A stretch of DNA of 64,000 nucleotides from CAZWRV01 sp964636325 (GCA_964636325.1 CAZWRV010000009.1:39987-103986), one strand, 5' to 3'. Shown: positions 7,405-16,438, counted from the stretch's first letter. Notes: generated by a model not told the origin, from the sequence alone. Translations and numbers: made by a program.

Positions 7405-10400
7405 CAGTATTCGCTCTGCGCCTTGATGATGAGGAATATGCGCTCCACCTCGTCGGTGTCGTGGAGGATTCCGTAGAGCGCCGCCTTGATGACCTGTTCG
7501 CGGGCCCTGACTCCGCGCCAGCCGTCCGGCCGGTCCTTCTTCACCGCCGCGTCTATCCTGACGGCCAGGTCGAGAGCGGGATCGTGCGGTCTGCCGGCAT
7601 AGCCGGAGATGCTTTCGGCCGGTCCCGGCTGCTTCTTTCCGGCAAGATACTTCTTGAGGTTGTTGTAGAGGGCGCGGCGGCCAGGCGTGCCAAGCTCCTC
7701 CGGCGTGTCGTCGGCCTTCCCGGCCTCCACGCGCTTCACAAGTTCGGCGATGCGCCTCAGATACTCCTCGTATTCGATGGCCCTGGCCTTGCGCAGTTCG
7801 ATAAGCTCCTGGAGCTGCGCCGACATCGTGTCGTAGAAGGCCGGGTCGTTGAGGTGCTCCTTGATGATCTTGCGACGGACATTGTTCTCGATTGTCTCGG
7901 CGACCGCGTTCCTGTCGCCCTTGATTTCCTGGAGCTTTTCGGAGATGGCCTTTGCGATGCCTGTCTTCACGATCAGCTCAAGGAGGCCGATCTCCCCGAA
8001 CGGCGATATCTTCCTCGGCTCGTCGGCGTCGATGTAGGTGTCTATGAGGTGGCGCATGTCGGCCTCGTATGCCTTGAGGTCCAGGCTTTCGCCGCTGGCC
8101 TTGCGGATGATCTCGCGCAGGTTCAGATAGTGGTCCATCTGCTTCTTGATTCTGGCGATGTCCTCCTCGTCGTATCCGGCCTCCTCCAGCTCGTCTGCGA
8201 TGCCCGCGTAGGCGCGGACGAGCGCCACCGTCGCCTTGTAAAGGGAGGCGCGCTGGGGTTCGCGCTCCTCAAGGTCTCCGGGCTTCTCGGTGTTCCCGCA
8301 GAAATAATGTATGTGCTCCAGTTCTCCCCTGGGCGCTTCGACAGGCTCGCAAAGCAGCGCCGCCGCCTCCAGCGCGTTGTCCAGGCGCTCCCTGCCTTTC
8401 TTCAGGCGGTCGTGCAGGAGCACGTCGGGATCGGCTCCGCCCGCGCTGCGGTCCAGCTCGGACGTATAGACCGCGATGGCGTCCTCGACCTTCCTGAACA
8501 GGTCCTTGTAGTCCACGATGTAGCCGAACTCCTTGTCGTCGCCGTCGAGCCGGTTGGTGCGGCATATCGCCTGGAAGAGCCCATGGTCCTGCATCGACTT
8601 GTCTATGTAGAGGTATGTGCACGGCGGCGCGTCGAACCCTGTCAGCAGCTTGTCGACCACCACGAGGAGCTTCATGTTCGCGGGCTGTTCCGTGAACAGC
8701 TTCTTGGAGTCGTCCTCGTAGGTCTCGGTCTTCGTCATGTTCGGCCTGGGCTTGACGTCCTTCAGCAGCTCGGTGTAGGTGTTGAAGATGAACTGCCTGT
8801 CGGTCTCCGTGTTCGCGCCGACCTCCTCCTTGGTCACGTCCTGCGCCTGCGGGTTGTAGGATGTCACCACCGCGCACTTCCCCTTGAACGGGGTCTTCTG
8901 CAGCAGCGCGAAATATTTGCACGCCTCGTAGATGCTCGACGCCACCAGCATCGCGTTGCCGCGTTCGCCGGACAGGCGGGGCTTGACGCTGAAGTCGAAG
9001 ACGATGTCGGCTATCACCCTGTCCATGCGCGACCGGGAGCTCAGGACGTTCTGCATCGTGACCCACTGCCGCTTGAGCTCGTCCTTCTGCCAGCTGTTGA
9101 GCGCCTTGGTCTTCGCGTCGAACCAAGCGTCTATCTTCTCCTGGGAGCCGAGCCTCTGGTCTATGTCCCGCGCCTCGTAGACTAGGTCGAGAATCACGCC
9201 GTCCTCGACGCCCTCGTTGAACTTGTAGGTGTGGATGTAGCCGCCGAAGACCTCCAGGCTCGTCTGGCGGTCCTTCGCAAGCAGCGGCGTGCCGGTGAAG
9301 CCGATGAACACGGCGTCGGGCATCATGGCCTTCATCACCTTGTGCAGCTTGCCGCTCTGCGTGCGGTGGCACTCGTCCACGAAGACGAATATCTCGCCTA
9401 CGGTCCTGCTCGGCTGCGCCTGCAGATCCCTGATGAACGCGTCGAAGTCGTCCACGTCCCTCCTGCCGAACTTGTGGACCAGCGAGCATAGGAGACGCGG
9501 CCTCGCCTGTCCGAGCCGCCTCATAAGGTCGCTTCCGCTCGTCGTGCGGTGTATCTTCTCCCCGGCGTCTGTGAACACGTCCTTGATCTGCTTGTCCAGT
9601 TCGTCGCGGTCGGTGATTATCGCGACCCTGGCCTTCGGCTTGTTCTCCAGTATCCACTTGGCCAGCAGGACCATCACGATGCTCTTGCCGCTGCCCTGGG
9701 TGTGCCAGATGATGCCGCCCTTGTAGGCGTCCACGTGCTCCTGCGCCGCCTTGATCCCGAAATACTGGTGGGCGCGGGGCAGCTTCTTTATGCCGCCGTC
9801 GAAGAGGACGAAGTCGTGCATCAGCTCTATGAGGCGGTCCTTCCTGCACATCTTCATCAGATACTTGTCCAGCTTGAAGCGGCTGTCGTCGTCCTCGTCC
9901 TCCTTCCACTTCATGAAGTATTTCTCGGGCGTGAGGACGGTTCCGTACTGCAGCCCCTCGGAGTCGTTGCCCGCGAAGACGAACTGCACGGTGCTGAAGA
10001 ACCACTCGTTGAACTCCGGCTGCTGGTTGGACAGGTTCTGCCGGATGCCGTCGTTGATGCTGACCCGGCTCTTCTTCAGCTCCAGGACGCCGACGGCGAT
10101 GCCGTTCACATAGAGGACTATATCCGGCCGCCGCTCGTGGTTGCCGCGCAGCGTCACCTCCTCGGCGATGGCGAAGTCGTTCTTCTCCGGATGCTCCCAG
10201 TCTATCAGGTGGACGGTCTCGGTCACCTTGCCGGCCTCGATCTTGACGGGCGCTCCGTAGCGCAGGATGCCGTAGGCCTCCTTGTTGTTGTCGTAGAGGC
10301 TGCGGCCGTGCTTGTCGGCCTCGGCGTGGAGCATGTGCAGCGCTCGTGAAATCTGGTCCTGCGAGTAGCCGGCCCTCTTAAGGTAGGCGGCGAGCAGCCC

Positions 10401-10526
10401 CTCCTCGATGTTGCTGTTGCCGTCGCGGTCGGTCCAGTCGCCGAGATAGCGGTAGCCCAGCTCGTCCCTGAAGAGCCTGACTATCCTGTCCTGGGTCTCG
10501 CGCTCCGGCTTGCCGACTTCGCTCAT
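7404..10526 (-). CDS. hsdR: type I restriction enzyme R subunit (HsdR)
   Basis: 1040 aa from ATG 10526, which has GGGAGG 7 nt upstream; an ATG 15 nt earlier lies on the ribosome site itself. The nuclease motif PD...ELKK is near residues 134-152 (RRPDIVLYVNG, GVLELKK), the helicase Walker A is TQGSGKS near 276-282 and motif II is DECH near 384. The translocase/helix region follows and the length is normal. HsdR gives the ATP-driven translocation and cleavage activity of the complex. It overlaps the AlbA_2 gene upstream by 4 nt and ygjP downstream by 1 nt. Confidence 0.95.
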   Translation of the reverse strand: MSEVGKPERETQDRIVRLFRDELGYRYLGDWTDRDGNSNIEEGLLAAYLKRAGYSQDQISRALHMLHAEADKHGRSLYDNNKEAYGILRYGAPVKIEAGKVTETVHLIDWEHPEKNDFAIAEEVTLRGNHERRPDIVLYVNGIAVGVLELKKSRVSINDGIRQNLSNQQPEFNEWFFSTVQFVFAGNDSEGLQYGTVLTPEKYFMKWKEDEDDDSRFKLDKYLMKMCRKDRLIELMHDFVLFDGGIKKLPRAHQYFGIKAAQEHVDAYKGGIIWHTQGSGKSIVMVLLAKWILENKPKARVAIITDRDELDKQIKDVFTDAGEKIHRTTSGSDLMRRLGQARPRLLCSLVHKFGRRDVDDFDAFIRDLQAQPSRTVGEIFVFVDECHRTQSGKLHKVMKAMMPDAVFIGFTGTPLLAKDRQTSLEVFGGYIHTYKFNEGVEDGVILDLVYEARDIDQRLGSQEKIDAWFDAKTKALNSWQKDELKRQWVTMQNVLSSRSRMDRVIADIVFDFSVKPRLSGERGNAMLVASSIYEACKYFALLQKTPFKGKCAVVTSYNPQAQDVTKEEVGANTETDRQFIFNTYTELLKDVKPRPNMTKTETYEDDSKKLFTEQPANMKLLVVVDKLLTGFDAPPCTYLYIDKSMQDHGLFQAICRTNRLDGDDKEFGYIVDYKDLFRKVEDAIAVYTSELDRSAGGADPDVLLHDRLKKGRERLDNALEAAALLCEPVEAPRGELEHIHYFCGNTEKPGDLEEREPQRASLYKATVALVRAYAGIADELEEAGYDEEDIARIKKQMDHYLNLREIIRKASGESLDLKAYEADMRHLIDTYIDADEPRKISPFGEIGLLELIVKTGIAKAISEKLQEIKGDRNAVAETIENNVRRKIIKEHLNDPAFYDTMSAQLQELIELRKARAIEYEEYLRRIAELVKRVEAGKADDTPEELGTPGRRALYNNLKKYLAGKKQPGPAESISGYAGRPHDPALDLAVRIDAAVKKDRPDGWRGVRAREQVIKAALYGILHDTDEVERIFLIIKAQSEY

Positions 10527-11905
10527 TTCAAAACCTCCCAACGGCCGCCTTTGGCAGGGCCCACACGGTTTATCGCTTTATCGGTCTTCATTTTGCGGAT
10601 CTGCATTTCAATGGCCCGTGTGGTCTTAGTAAGTATTTCAGCAATCTCGGGTATCGTGATATCCGGCCTTTGTCGCATCAACTCAATAATTTTCCCCGAA
10701 GTTTTCCCCGAAGTTTTCCCCGAAGTTTCCATAGTAGTGTTTTCCCCGGCCTTTTCATCCAACCCGGAGCCTTTGTATCCTGCGGGGATGATGTCAAGAT
10801 ACGCCTTTGGAAATGGAAACTCGATCCACATGTCCCCGGGTTGATAGCGGATCTTTGGTTCCGGCGATTCCGCCTCGCGGCAGGCGTCAAGTATCCGCTG
10901 TATCCCTCTGCCCCAGGCCTCGATCTCACCGGCGCGGAAGAACGCGTTGGCGATGAACGGGTTGAACGGCACGGAGGAGTGCGGCTTCAGAAGCTTGTCC
11001 AGCGACCAGTGCGGCGGCAGCTCGCCCGGATTCCAGATTGCCAGCCGGTCGCCATACACGCGGATTTGTATCGGCGAGGTCACAGCATAGTCGCGATGTA
11101 TGACGGCATTGAGGACCGCCTCGCGCAGGGCGTCCTCCGGCACGGGCAGCGACTCCACCCTGTTGATGCCCCTGTAGCTGATCGCCGCCTTGAGATATTT
11201 CGACAGCAGAACCTCGATCGTCTTCTGCGCCTGCGTGAAGAGGTCGCCGTGTATCTCGTCGTGGTAGAGCAGCTCGGACTCCGTCCTGAAATATCCTATC
11301 TTGACGAACGCCCCTGTGACATAATGCTCGGGATCCGCATGGAACAGCAGGACCGCCGCCCGCTTAAGGTAGCTCCCCTCGGTGAGCTTCAGCTTCTCCA
11401 GAAGCCCCGGAGTAGGCTCGCGCAGGACGCTCTCGTCCAGACGGCGGCTCTGCTTCGCCAGCTTGCGGAACGCCGACACAGCCTCCTTCGAAAGGTCGCG
11501 GACTCCCACATGCGGCACCGGCGCGCCGTCCCACGTCTTCCCGTATTTCTTCATCAGGAATCGATCCAGCGCCGCCCCCTTGAGCATCTGGTTGGTGCTG
11601 CCGCTCCGGTAATGGTATTCCCCCTTGTAGCTGATCGGGCTCGGATATGGCTCGACGTGGATCTCGACCAGATCCTTGCCGTCCTCGGGCTTCAGCTTCA
11701 CGTCCGCCATGATGCCGAGCACGTCCCTGATTTTGTTCGGAAGATCCACCATCAGCTTCCCGGCCTTGTCGACGCCGACAGCCTGCCCCCTGTCGTTCTT
11801 TCCGATGACAAGGGTGCCGCCTTCCGTATTCGCAAAGCCGCATATCCAGCGGAGATATTCGTCCCGCCAGGTCTCCTTCCACTCGATGTTATGGGATTCT
11901 TTCAT
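10523..11905 (-). CDS. AlbA_2/Schlafen-type ATP-binding protein in the hsd operon
   Basis: 460 aa from ATG 11905, which forms an ATGA overlap with the hsdS stop; the open frame extends further upstream but only inside hsdS. An AlbA_2 domain spans about 1-120 (ESHNIEWKETWRDEYLRWIC, ANTEGGTLVIGKNDRGQ), a GHKL-like ATP-binding region about 225-330 (ALREAVLNAVIHRDYA, EAWGRGIQRILDA) and a winged helix sits at the C-terminus. A linker of repeated TSGK units precedes the winged helix. The protein is often seen between hsdS and hsdR in type I loci; it may regulate the system. Confidence 0.85.
   Translation of the reverse strand: MKESHNIEWKETWRDEYLRWICGFANTEGGTLVIGKNDRGQAVGVDKAGKLMVDLPNKIRDVLGIMADVKLKPEDGKDLVEIHVEPYPSPISYKGEYHYRSGSTNQMLKGAALDRFLMKKYGKTWDGAPVPHVGVRDLSKEAVSAFRKLAKQSRRLDESVLREPTPGLLEKLKLTEGSYLKRAAVLLFHADPEHYVTGAFVKIGYFRTESELLYHDEIHGDLFTQAQKTIEVLLSKYLKAAISYRGINRVESLPVPEDALREAVLNAVIHRDYAVTSPIQIRVYGDRLAIWNPGELPPHWSLDKLLKPHSSVPFNPFIANAFFRAGEIEAWGRGIQRILDACREAESPEPKIRYQPGDMWIEFPFPKAYLDIIPAGYKGSGLDEKAGENTTMETSGKTSGKTSGKIIELMRQRPDITIPEIAEILTKTTRAIEMQIRKMKTDKAINRVGPAKGGRWEVLK
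10690..10725. repeat. 12-bp in-frame tandem repeat (3 copies) coding for KTSG units
   Basis: TTTTCCCCGAAG occurs three times head to tail on the plus strand inside the AlbA_2 gene and encodes repeated Lys-Thr-Ser-Gly in the linker before the winged helix. Its multiple of three keeps the frame, so copy number can vary by slippage without breaking the gene. Confidence 0.85.
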
Positions 11906-13224
11906 ATGAGCCTTATCCTCCCCGTCAGCAGCTCCTGCATCATGCCCTGCTTGACCTGGCGGTGTTTCGCCAGCTTGTCCTCCAGTGCAGCAATCTCCGC
12001 GTCCATGTCGGAGAGGACGGCGGCGATGGCGGCTTGTTCGGGAAGAGGCGGAAGGCTCAACTTCAAGCATGAAAGATTTCTTGCGCTGATATGAACCACG
12101 GCATCACCTTGCCCCATTCGTGCCTTTTGGCTTGTTATAGTCGAATGATTCATCAGGAAACCTAAGAACTTAGAGTCTTGGCGGGATGGTCTGAAGATTA
12201 CGATATCACCACCGGCATAGGCTTCATCATCGCCAAGGAACGCGATGCACTTGCCGATTTCTTCAGCCGTCTCGCCAGAACCAGCAAAAAGCAAATCGCC
12301 CTTATAGATACGCTGGCTTTGTTTGGCGGTTTCGGATGTGATAAAAGAGTTGAAAACTTTGAGGTATTCGTTGTGATGAGTATATATTTCACCGTAGCGG
12401 ATACAAGGAAATCCCTCCGGAACGACCTCGTCCTTCTTAATACCTCGGCCTTTTAAAAACACTCCGATATTTCCCAACTGAGATTCCTCCCACTCCCCTT
12501 TGAATCCCGGCAGGCGCTTCTTCCCGGTGAGCAGTTCCTGCATGGCGCCCTGCTTGACAAGGCGCTTCTTGGCGATGAGCTGCTCCAGGGATTCAATCAG
12601 CGCATCCGCATCCGACAGCGCAGAGGCGATGGCTTCCTGCTCGGGAAGAGTTGTTGGAATAGCGATCCGGTATTCGGCCAACTCCATACGGTTGATTTTG
12701 GGCATACCGCTTCGAACCGAAACCGATTCTGCATATCTTGAAAAATGCTCTCCTAGGAGCACGGCAAATATAAATCCAGCTGAAGTATCAGCGTCAGTCT
12801 TCAGTGGATACATGTCTGCACTACACAGCCCATCAAATGTGGCGAGAATCGCTTTCCGCAAATAAGGGCGGATTTTGCTATAGACTATATCACCTCTTGA
12901 AAATAGATATTTGCCACTAATAGCTCGTTGTTCCAACGACGTTTGTTTCATCAATAATCGTCCTGTCCCAGATTCAATGTGATCTGGAGCAACCAAAATC
13001 ATCGATCTATATGGTTCGATTTTAGGATCGACTTGGCCTTTTGCTACTTGGACTGTAGTCAATAAAGGGCGCACTTCCCAATCCTCCGGAATCACCCCGA
13101 CCTCGGTCTGTTTGTATCCTGGCGGGCAACTCCTGGGAGCGCCAAGCCCCGGCTTGGCATTTTCCTTATTATCTTCAAGGCCGAGCTGGGGCTCGGCGTT
13201 CCCGGGTGACGGCATTTTCTTCAC
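11902..13224 (-). CDS. hsdS: type I restriction enzyme specificity subunit (HsdS)
   Basis: 440 aa from GTG 13224, which overlaps the rhuM stop by 4 nt (GTGA). Two target-recognition domains are visible, each followed by the conserved spacer helix: LPEQEAIASALSDADALIES near residues 193-212 and LPEQAAIAAVLSDMDAEIAA near 400-420, each then leading to QELLTG. HsdS chooses the DNA sequence that HsdM methylates and HsdR attacks. The normal beginning (GYKQTEVGVIPEDWEV) is preceded by a 26-residue extension encoded by a palindromic repeat at 13130-13206. An ATG three codons later is an alternative start. Confidence 0.93.
   Translation of the reverse strand: MKKMPSPGNAEPQLGLEDNKENAKPGLGAPRSCPPGYKQTEVGVIPEDWEVRPLLTTVQVAKGQVDPKIEPYRSMILVAPDHIESGTGRLLMKQTSLEQRAISGKYLFSRGDIVYSKIRPYLRKAILATFDGLCSADMYPLKTDADTSAGFIFAVLLGEHFSRYAESVSVRSGMPKINRMELAEYRIAIPTTLPEQEAIASALSDADALIESLEQLIAKKRLVKQGAMQELLTGKKRLPGFKGEWEESQLGNIGVFLKGRGIKKDEVVPEGFPCIRYGEIYTHHNEYLKVFNSFITSETAKQSQRIYKGDLLFAGSGETAEEIGKCIAFLGDDEAYAGGDIVIFRPSRQDSKFLGFLMNHSTITSQKARMGQGDAVVHISARNLSCLKLSLPPLPEQAAIAAVLSDMDAEIAALEDKLAKHRQVKQGMMQELLTGRIRLI
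13130..13206. repeat. palindromic coding repeat in hsdS (77 bp)
   Basis: On the plus strand it begins CTCCTGGGAGCGCCAAGCCC, contains a first hairpin GCCAAGCC/GGCTTGGC, a variable centre, a second hairpin GCCGAGCT/GCTCGGC and ends GGCGTTCCCGGG. A shorter copy lies in hsdM at 14207-14272. It is translated as part of the HsdS N-terminus (about residues 7-32). Confidence 0.85.
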
Positions 13225-13817
13225 TCAGCATCCCCCGCATCTTTCGGTTTCTCGATCTGCTTCACGGCACGGTCGAAGTCGGACTCGAAGAGGCGGTCCT
13301 GGACTATGCGGTATTTTTCGAATTCCGATTCCGCGAAGGCTTTGGCTATTTCCGCCGAGACCTTGCCGGGGTTGTCGAAATATTCCTTGCTGAAGAGCGC
13401 GCCGTTCTTGAGCCGTTCCTTGTCGAGCACATAGCCACGAATGGCGAAGTCGCGCAGGACGCCCGTCACCCACTGGCGGAACTGGGTGGCGCGCTTGGAA
13501 TTGACCCTGTATCCCACGGAAATTATTGCGTCCAGGTTGTAGAAATTTGTAAGATATTGCTTCCCGTCAGAGGCAGTATTCCGGAAATTCCGGATAGCTG
13601 AAGATTCCGCGAGTTCCCCGCTCTCAAAGATATTTTTCAAGTGTTCGCTTACCGTCCGGACATCCACCTCAAACAAGGCTGCAATCAGCTTCTGCGTAAG
13701 CCAGACGGTCTCATCCTCGATGCGAACCTCGATGCCGTCCTCTCCTGCCTGGCGGGTGAAGACAAGGAACTCGGCCGTGCTGTTGCGTATCTGGATTTTC
13801 CTGTTCTTATTTTTCAT
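13221..13817 (-). CDS. RhuM-family protein, apparently with an internal deletion
   Basis: 198 aa from ATG 13817 (GGTGG lies 7 nt upstream); a second ATG 18 nt earlier is possible. The N-terminal RhuM domain is clear: TVWLTQKLIAALFEVDVRTV, then SDGKQYLTNFYNLDAIISVG and YRVNSKRATQFRQW. The family is usually well over 300 aa. Here the text jumps from FSKEYFDN straight to the normal C-terminal end (AKAFAESEFEKYRIVQDRLF), so roughly 120-130 residues of the middle appear to be missing in frame. RhuM proteins are frequent passengers in type I restriction loci; function is unproven. Confidence 0.82.
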   Translation of the reverse strand: MKNKNRKIQIRNSTAEFLVFTRQAGEDGIEVRIEDETVWLTQKLIAALFEVDVRTVSEHLKNIFESGELAESSAIRNFRNTASDGKQYLTNFYNLDAIISVGYRVNSKRATQFRQWVTGVLRDFAIRGYVLDKERLKNGALFSKEYFDNPGKVSAEIAKAFAESEFEKYRIVQDRLFESDFDRAVKQIEKPKDAGDAE

Positions 13818-13845
13818 GTTCCATCCACCATTCACTATTCACAAC

Positions 13846-16311
13846 TTATCTGAACCCCATCTTTTCAAGGTGGCGGTTCACCTTCTTCTCCATGTCTGCG
13901 ACTTTCGCAGCCAGCTCCGGCATCGGGGTCTCGTAGCGTTCTGCCAGCTCCTTGACGCGCTGAGTGAGCGCCTGGCTGATGCGGTCCATTTCTCCATGGA
14001 TGGCGGTGTCGAGCGCGGCCAGCCATTTGTCGTCCACGACCAGCGCCTTGACGTCGTCCTCTGCGAGTTTCGCATATTGGGCGTACGCCTTGGCGTCGAG
14101 TTCGGCCTCGGCCTCCCTGAGGCTCTTCTTCAAGTCGGCCTCCTTCTCGCTGAGCTCCAGCCACTGCTTCAGGACAGCCACTTCTTCCTCTTCACAGGGA
14201 TCTCCACTCCTGGGAGCGCCAAGCCCCAGCTTGGCTTTTTTCTGTGCCGAGCTGGTGCTCGGCGTTCCCGGGGTTGAATTTATCTCCTTTAGCCGGGCGG
14301 TGACGCCGGCCTTGTTTATCTTGTCCAGCTCGGAGAATGCGCCATCCTCGCCGCCATGCTCCTCTTCGAGTTCGGCTATCTGCGAGGTGGTTGATTCCAG
14401 ATCCGCCGCGAGTTTTTCGACGGCCTCCTGCTCCTTGGCAAAGTAGCGGGCGACTATGAGAGGCTTGGGCACGAGGTCGCATGTCCAGCCCTTGTCCTTC
14501 TCCCGCCCCTTCTTGTCGGTTTCGACGATGCGGTATGTCTCGGTCTTCCAGCCGTCGGCGGCGATGAGATAGCAGTCGTCCTGCATCGTCTCCGCCCAGT
14601 AGTCCATGAGGTGCTGGTAGACGTCGTATCTGTCAATGAGCGGCCTGTCCTTGTAGTGCGCCAGCAGATCCTCGGAAAGCTCGGCGACCAGCTCCTTGGG
14701 ATGGAATCCGGCCTTGAGCTTTCGCAGGTTCTTCGCCGCTTTCTGCCGCCAATCTGCGAAATGCGCATTCATATCCCTGATGAAACCAGCGAATTCCGCA
14801 TGGCCGTAGATGGTCTGCTTGATGGCCGCCTTCTCGACGGCGAGTTTCAGGTAGCCTGGCCGCAGCTTCTTGAACAATGCCTGCCGGAGCTGAGGGCAGA
14901 CTTTCCAGTATTTCTCCAGTGCGTCTATGTCGCGCTCGGGGATGCCGCCTTCCAGATGGCCCGCGATGTCCTGTAGATCCTCGGCCTGCTGGCTGTCTAT
15001 GTAGCGCGGCAGGTTCAGGTTGAAGTCGTTCCCGGCGATCTCGTCCACGCTGACCATGCGCGAGTAGCCGGGTATCTCGGTCTGCCTGGTGAAGGTGTCA
15101 ACGATCCTGTGGATGTCCTGGGCGCGGAGCCGGTTCTTGGGGCCGTCCTTCATGAAGCCCGCGCTGGCGTCTATCATGAATATCCCCTTGCGGGCGTGGG
15201 CGTCCTGCTTGTCTATGACGATGATGCACGCCGGGATGCCGGTGCCGTAGAACAGGTTCGCGGGCAGGCCGATTATCCCTTTGATGTAGCCCTTGCGGAC
15301 AAGGTTCCTCCGGATCTCGGCCTCGGCGTTGCCGCGGAACAGGACTCCGTGCGGAAGGATGCACGCGCCCTTGCCGGTGCTCTTCAGCGAGCGGACAATG
15401 TGCAGGAGATACGCGTAGTCGCCCTGCTTGGCGGGCGGCGTGCCGAAGGGCTGGAAGCGGTCGTAGGGGTCGTTCAGCGGATCTATGCCCGTGCTCCAGC
15501 GCTTGTCGCTGAACGGCGGATTTGCTACGACGTAGTCGAAGGTCTTCAGCGCGTCGCCGTCCTTGAACTTGGGATCGGCGATCGTGTTGCCCTGCACTAT
15601 GAGCGCCGTGGGGTTGTTGTGCAGGATCATGTTCATGCGGGCGAGGCCGCTGGTGGCGGAGTCCTTCTCCTGGCCGTAGAGCGTTATCTTCGCGCCGGAC
15701 TCGTCGCCGACCTTCAGGAGGAGCGACGCCGAGCCGCAGGTCGGGTCGTAGGCGGTCGTCGCATTGTTCGCCTTCGCGTGGCGGATGCCGAGAATCTGCG
15801 CCATTATGCGGCTGACCTCGGCCGGCGTGTAGAACTGGCCCTTGCTCTTGCCGCTCTCGGTGGCGAAGTGGCGCATCAGGTATTCGTAGGCGTCGCCCAG
15901 GATGTCGTCGCCCTCGGCGCGGTTCTTGGAGAAGTCGAGCGCCCTGTTCTCGAAGATGGCTATGAGGTTCGTTAGCCTGTCGACCATCTCCTTGCCGCTG
16001 CCGAGCTTGGTGGCGTCGTTGAAGTCGGGGAAGTCGGACAGCTTGTTTGCGTTGGCCAGCGGCGCGATTATCCGCTTGTTGATCTGGTCGCCGATGTCGG
16101 GCTTGCCCTTGAGCGCCACCATGTCCTTGAAGCTGGCGCCTTTCGGGATGGTGATGGGAGCATAGGGCACGTCGGCATACTTGTCGCTGACGTATTTGAT
16201 GAACAGCAGGACGAGCACGTAGTCCTTGTATTGGCTGGCGTCCATCCCGCCGCGCAGCTCGTCGCAGCTCTGCCAGAGCGAGGAGTAGAGTTCCGACTTC
16301 CTGATCGCCAT
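13846..16311 (-). CDS. hsdM: type I restriction enzyme methyltransferase subunit (HsdM)
   Basis: 821 aa from ATG 16311 (MAIRKSELYSSLW), with GGGGG about 9 nt upstream; the frame is open a little further but without a site. The AdoMet-binding motif I is DPTCGSASLLL at about 189-199 and the catalytic motif IV is NPPF at about 264-267, as in N6-adenine methyltransferases. A long helical C-terminal half is typical of the extended HsdM type. Residues about 680-702 come from a palindromic repeat (14207-14272). It is the first gene of the hsd operon and is followed after 28 nt by rhuM. Confidence 0.94.
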   Translation of the reverse strand: MAIRKSELYSSLWQSCDELRGGMDASQYKDYVLVLLFIKYVSDKYADVPYAPITIPKGASFKDMVALKGKPDIGDQINKRIIAPLANANKLSDFPDFNDATKLGSGKEMVDRLTNLIAIFENRALDFSKNRAEGDDILGDAYEYLMRHFATESGKSKGQFYTPAEVSRIMAQILGIRHAKANNATTAYDPTCGSASLLLKVGDESGAKITLYGQEKDSATSGLARMNMILHNNPTALIVQGNTIADPKFKDGDALKTFDYVVANPPFSDKRWSTGIDPLNDPYDRFQPFGTPPAKQGDYAYLLHIVRSLKSTGKGACILPHGVLFRGNAEAEIRRNLVRKGYIKGIIGLPANLFYGTGIPACIIVIDKQDAHARKGIFMIDASAGFMKDGPKNRLRAQDIHRIVDTFTRQTEIPGYSRMVSVDEIAGNDFNLNLPRYIDSQQAEDLQDIAGHLEGGIPERDIDALEKYWKVCPQLRQALFKKLRPGYLKLAVEKAAIKQTIYGHAEFAGFIRDMNAHFADWRQKAAKNLRKLKAGFHPKELVAELSEDLLAHYKDRPLIDRYDVYQHLMDYWAETMQDDCYLIAADGWKTETYRIVETDKKGREKDKGWTCDLVPKPLIVARYFAKEQEAVEKLAADLESTTSQIAELEEEHGGEDGAFSELDKINKAGVTARLKEINSTPGTPSTSSAQKKAKLGLGAPRSGDPCEEEEVAVLKQWLELSEKEADLKKSLREAEAELDAKAYAQYAKLAEDDVKALVVDDKWLAALDTAIHGEMDRISQALTQRVKELAERYETPMPELAAKVADMEKKVNRHLEKMGFR
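14207..14272. repeat. palindromic coding repeat in hsdM (66 bp)
   Basis: The same element as 13130-13206 with a centre about 10 bp shorter. The first 20 plus-strand bases are identical (CTCCTGGGAGCGCCAAGCCC) and so is the last part (GGCGTTCCCGGG). It is read through in the hsdM frame within the variable linker of the C-terminal half. The right half (minus-strand sense) is read in a different frame from that used in hsdS. Confidence 0.85.
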
Positions 16312-16406
16312 GCCATGCCCCCGGAGTGGACTAATGTTATTATGACGGTGGATAAGATAGCCCGTCCGAGATAACATTCAATTATCAAACGACAGAGCCA
16401 CTGAAT

Positions 16407-16422
16407 GTGAACCAGGGTTCAC
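16407..16422. promoter_or_regulatory. perfect 7-bp palindrome upstream of the hsd operon (possible operator)
   Basis: GTGAACC-AG-GGTTCAC sits about 95 bp upstream of the hsdM start, in the short gap between hsdM and the next gene. Its size and symmetry suit a dimeric repressor or controller protein. No controller gene is adjacent, so its role is inferred only from position and symmetry. Confidence 0.35.
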
Positions 16423-16438
16423 TTTTGAGGTTAAGACT

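Noticed and set aside
7461..9185. Long open frame antisense to hsdR (574 codons)
   Set aside because: Its Val/Leu/Arg/Asp-rich text mirrors the GC-rich codons of hsdR on the other strand, has no domain pattern, and hsdR is certain.
8269..10005. Another long frame on the hsdR strand in a shifted phase (578 codons)
   Set aside because: Arg/Gly/Ala/Pro-rich low-complexity translation typical of a shadow frame in a high-GC gene.
14192..14482. Extra small gene within hsdM near the palindromic repeat
   Set aside because: It is a shifted reading of the repeat and surrounding hsdM codons, with no start site.
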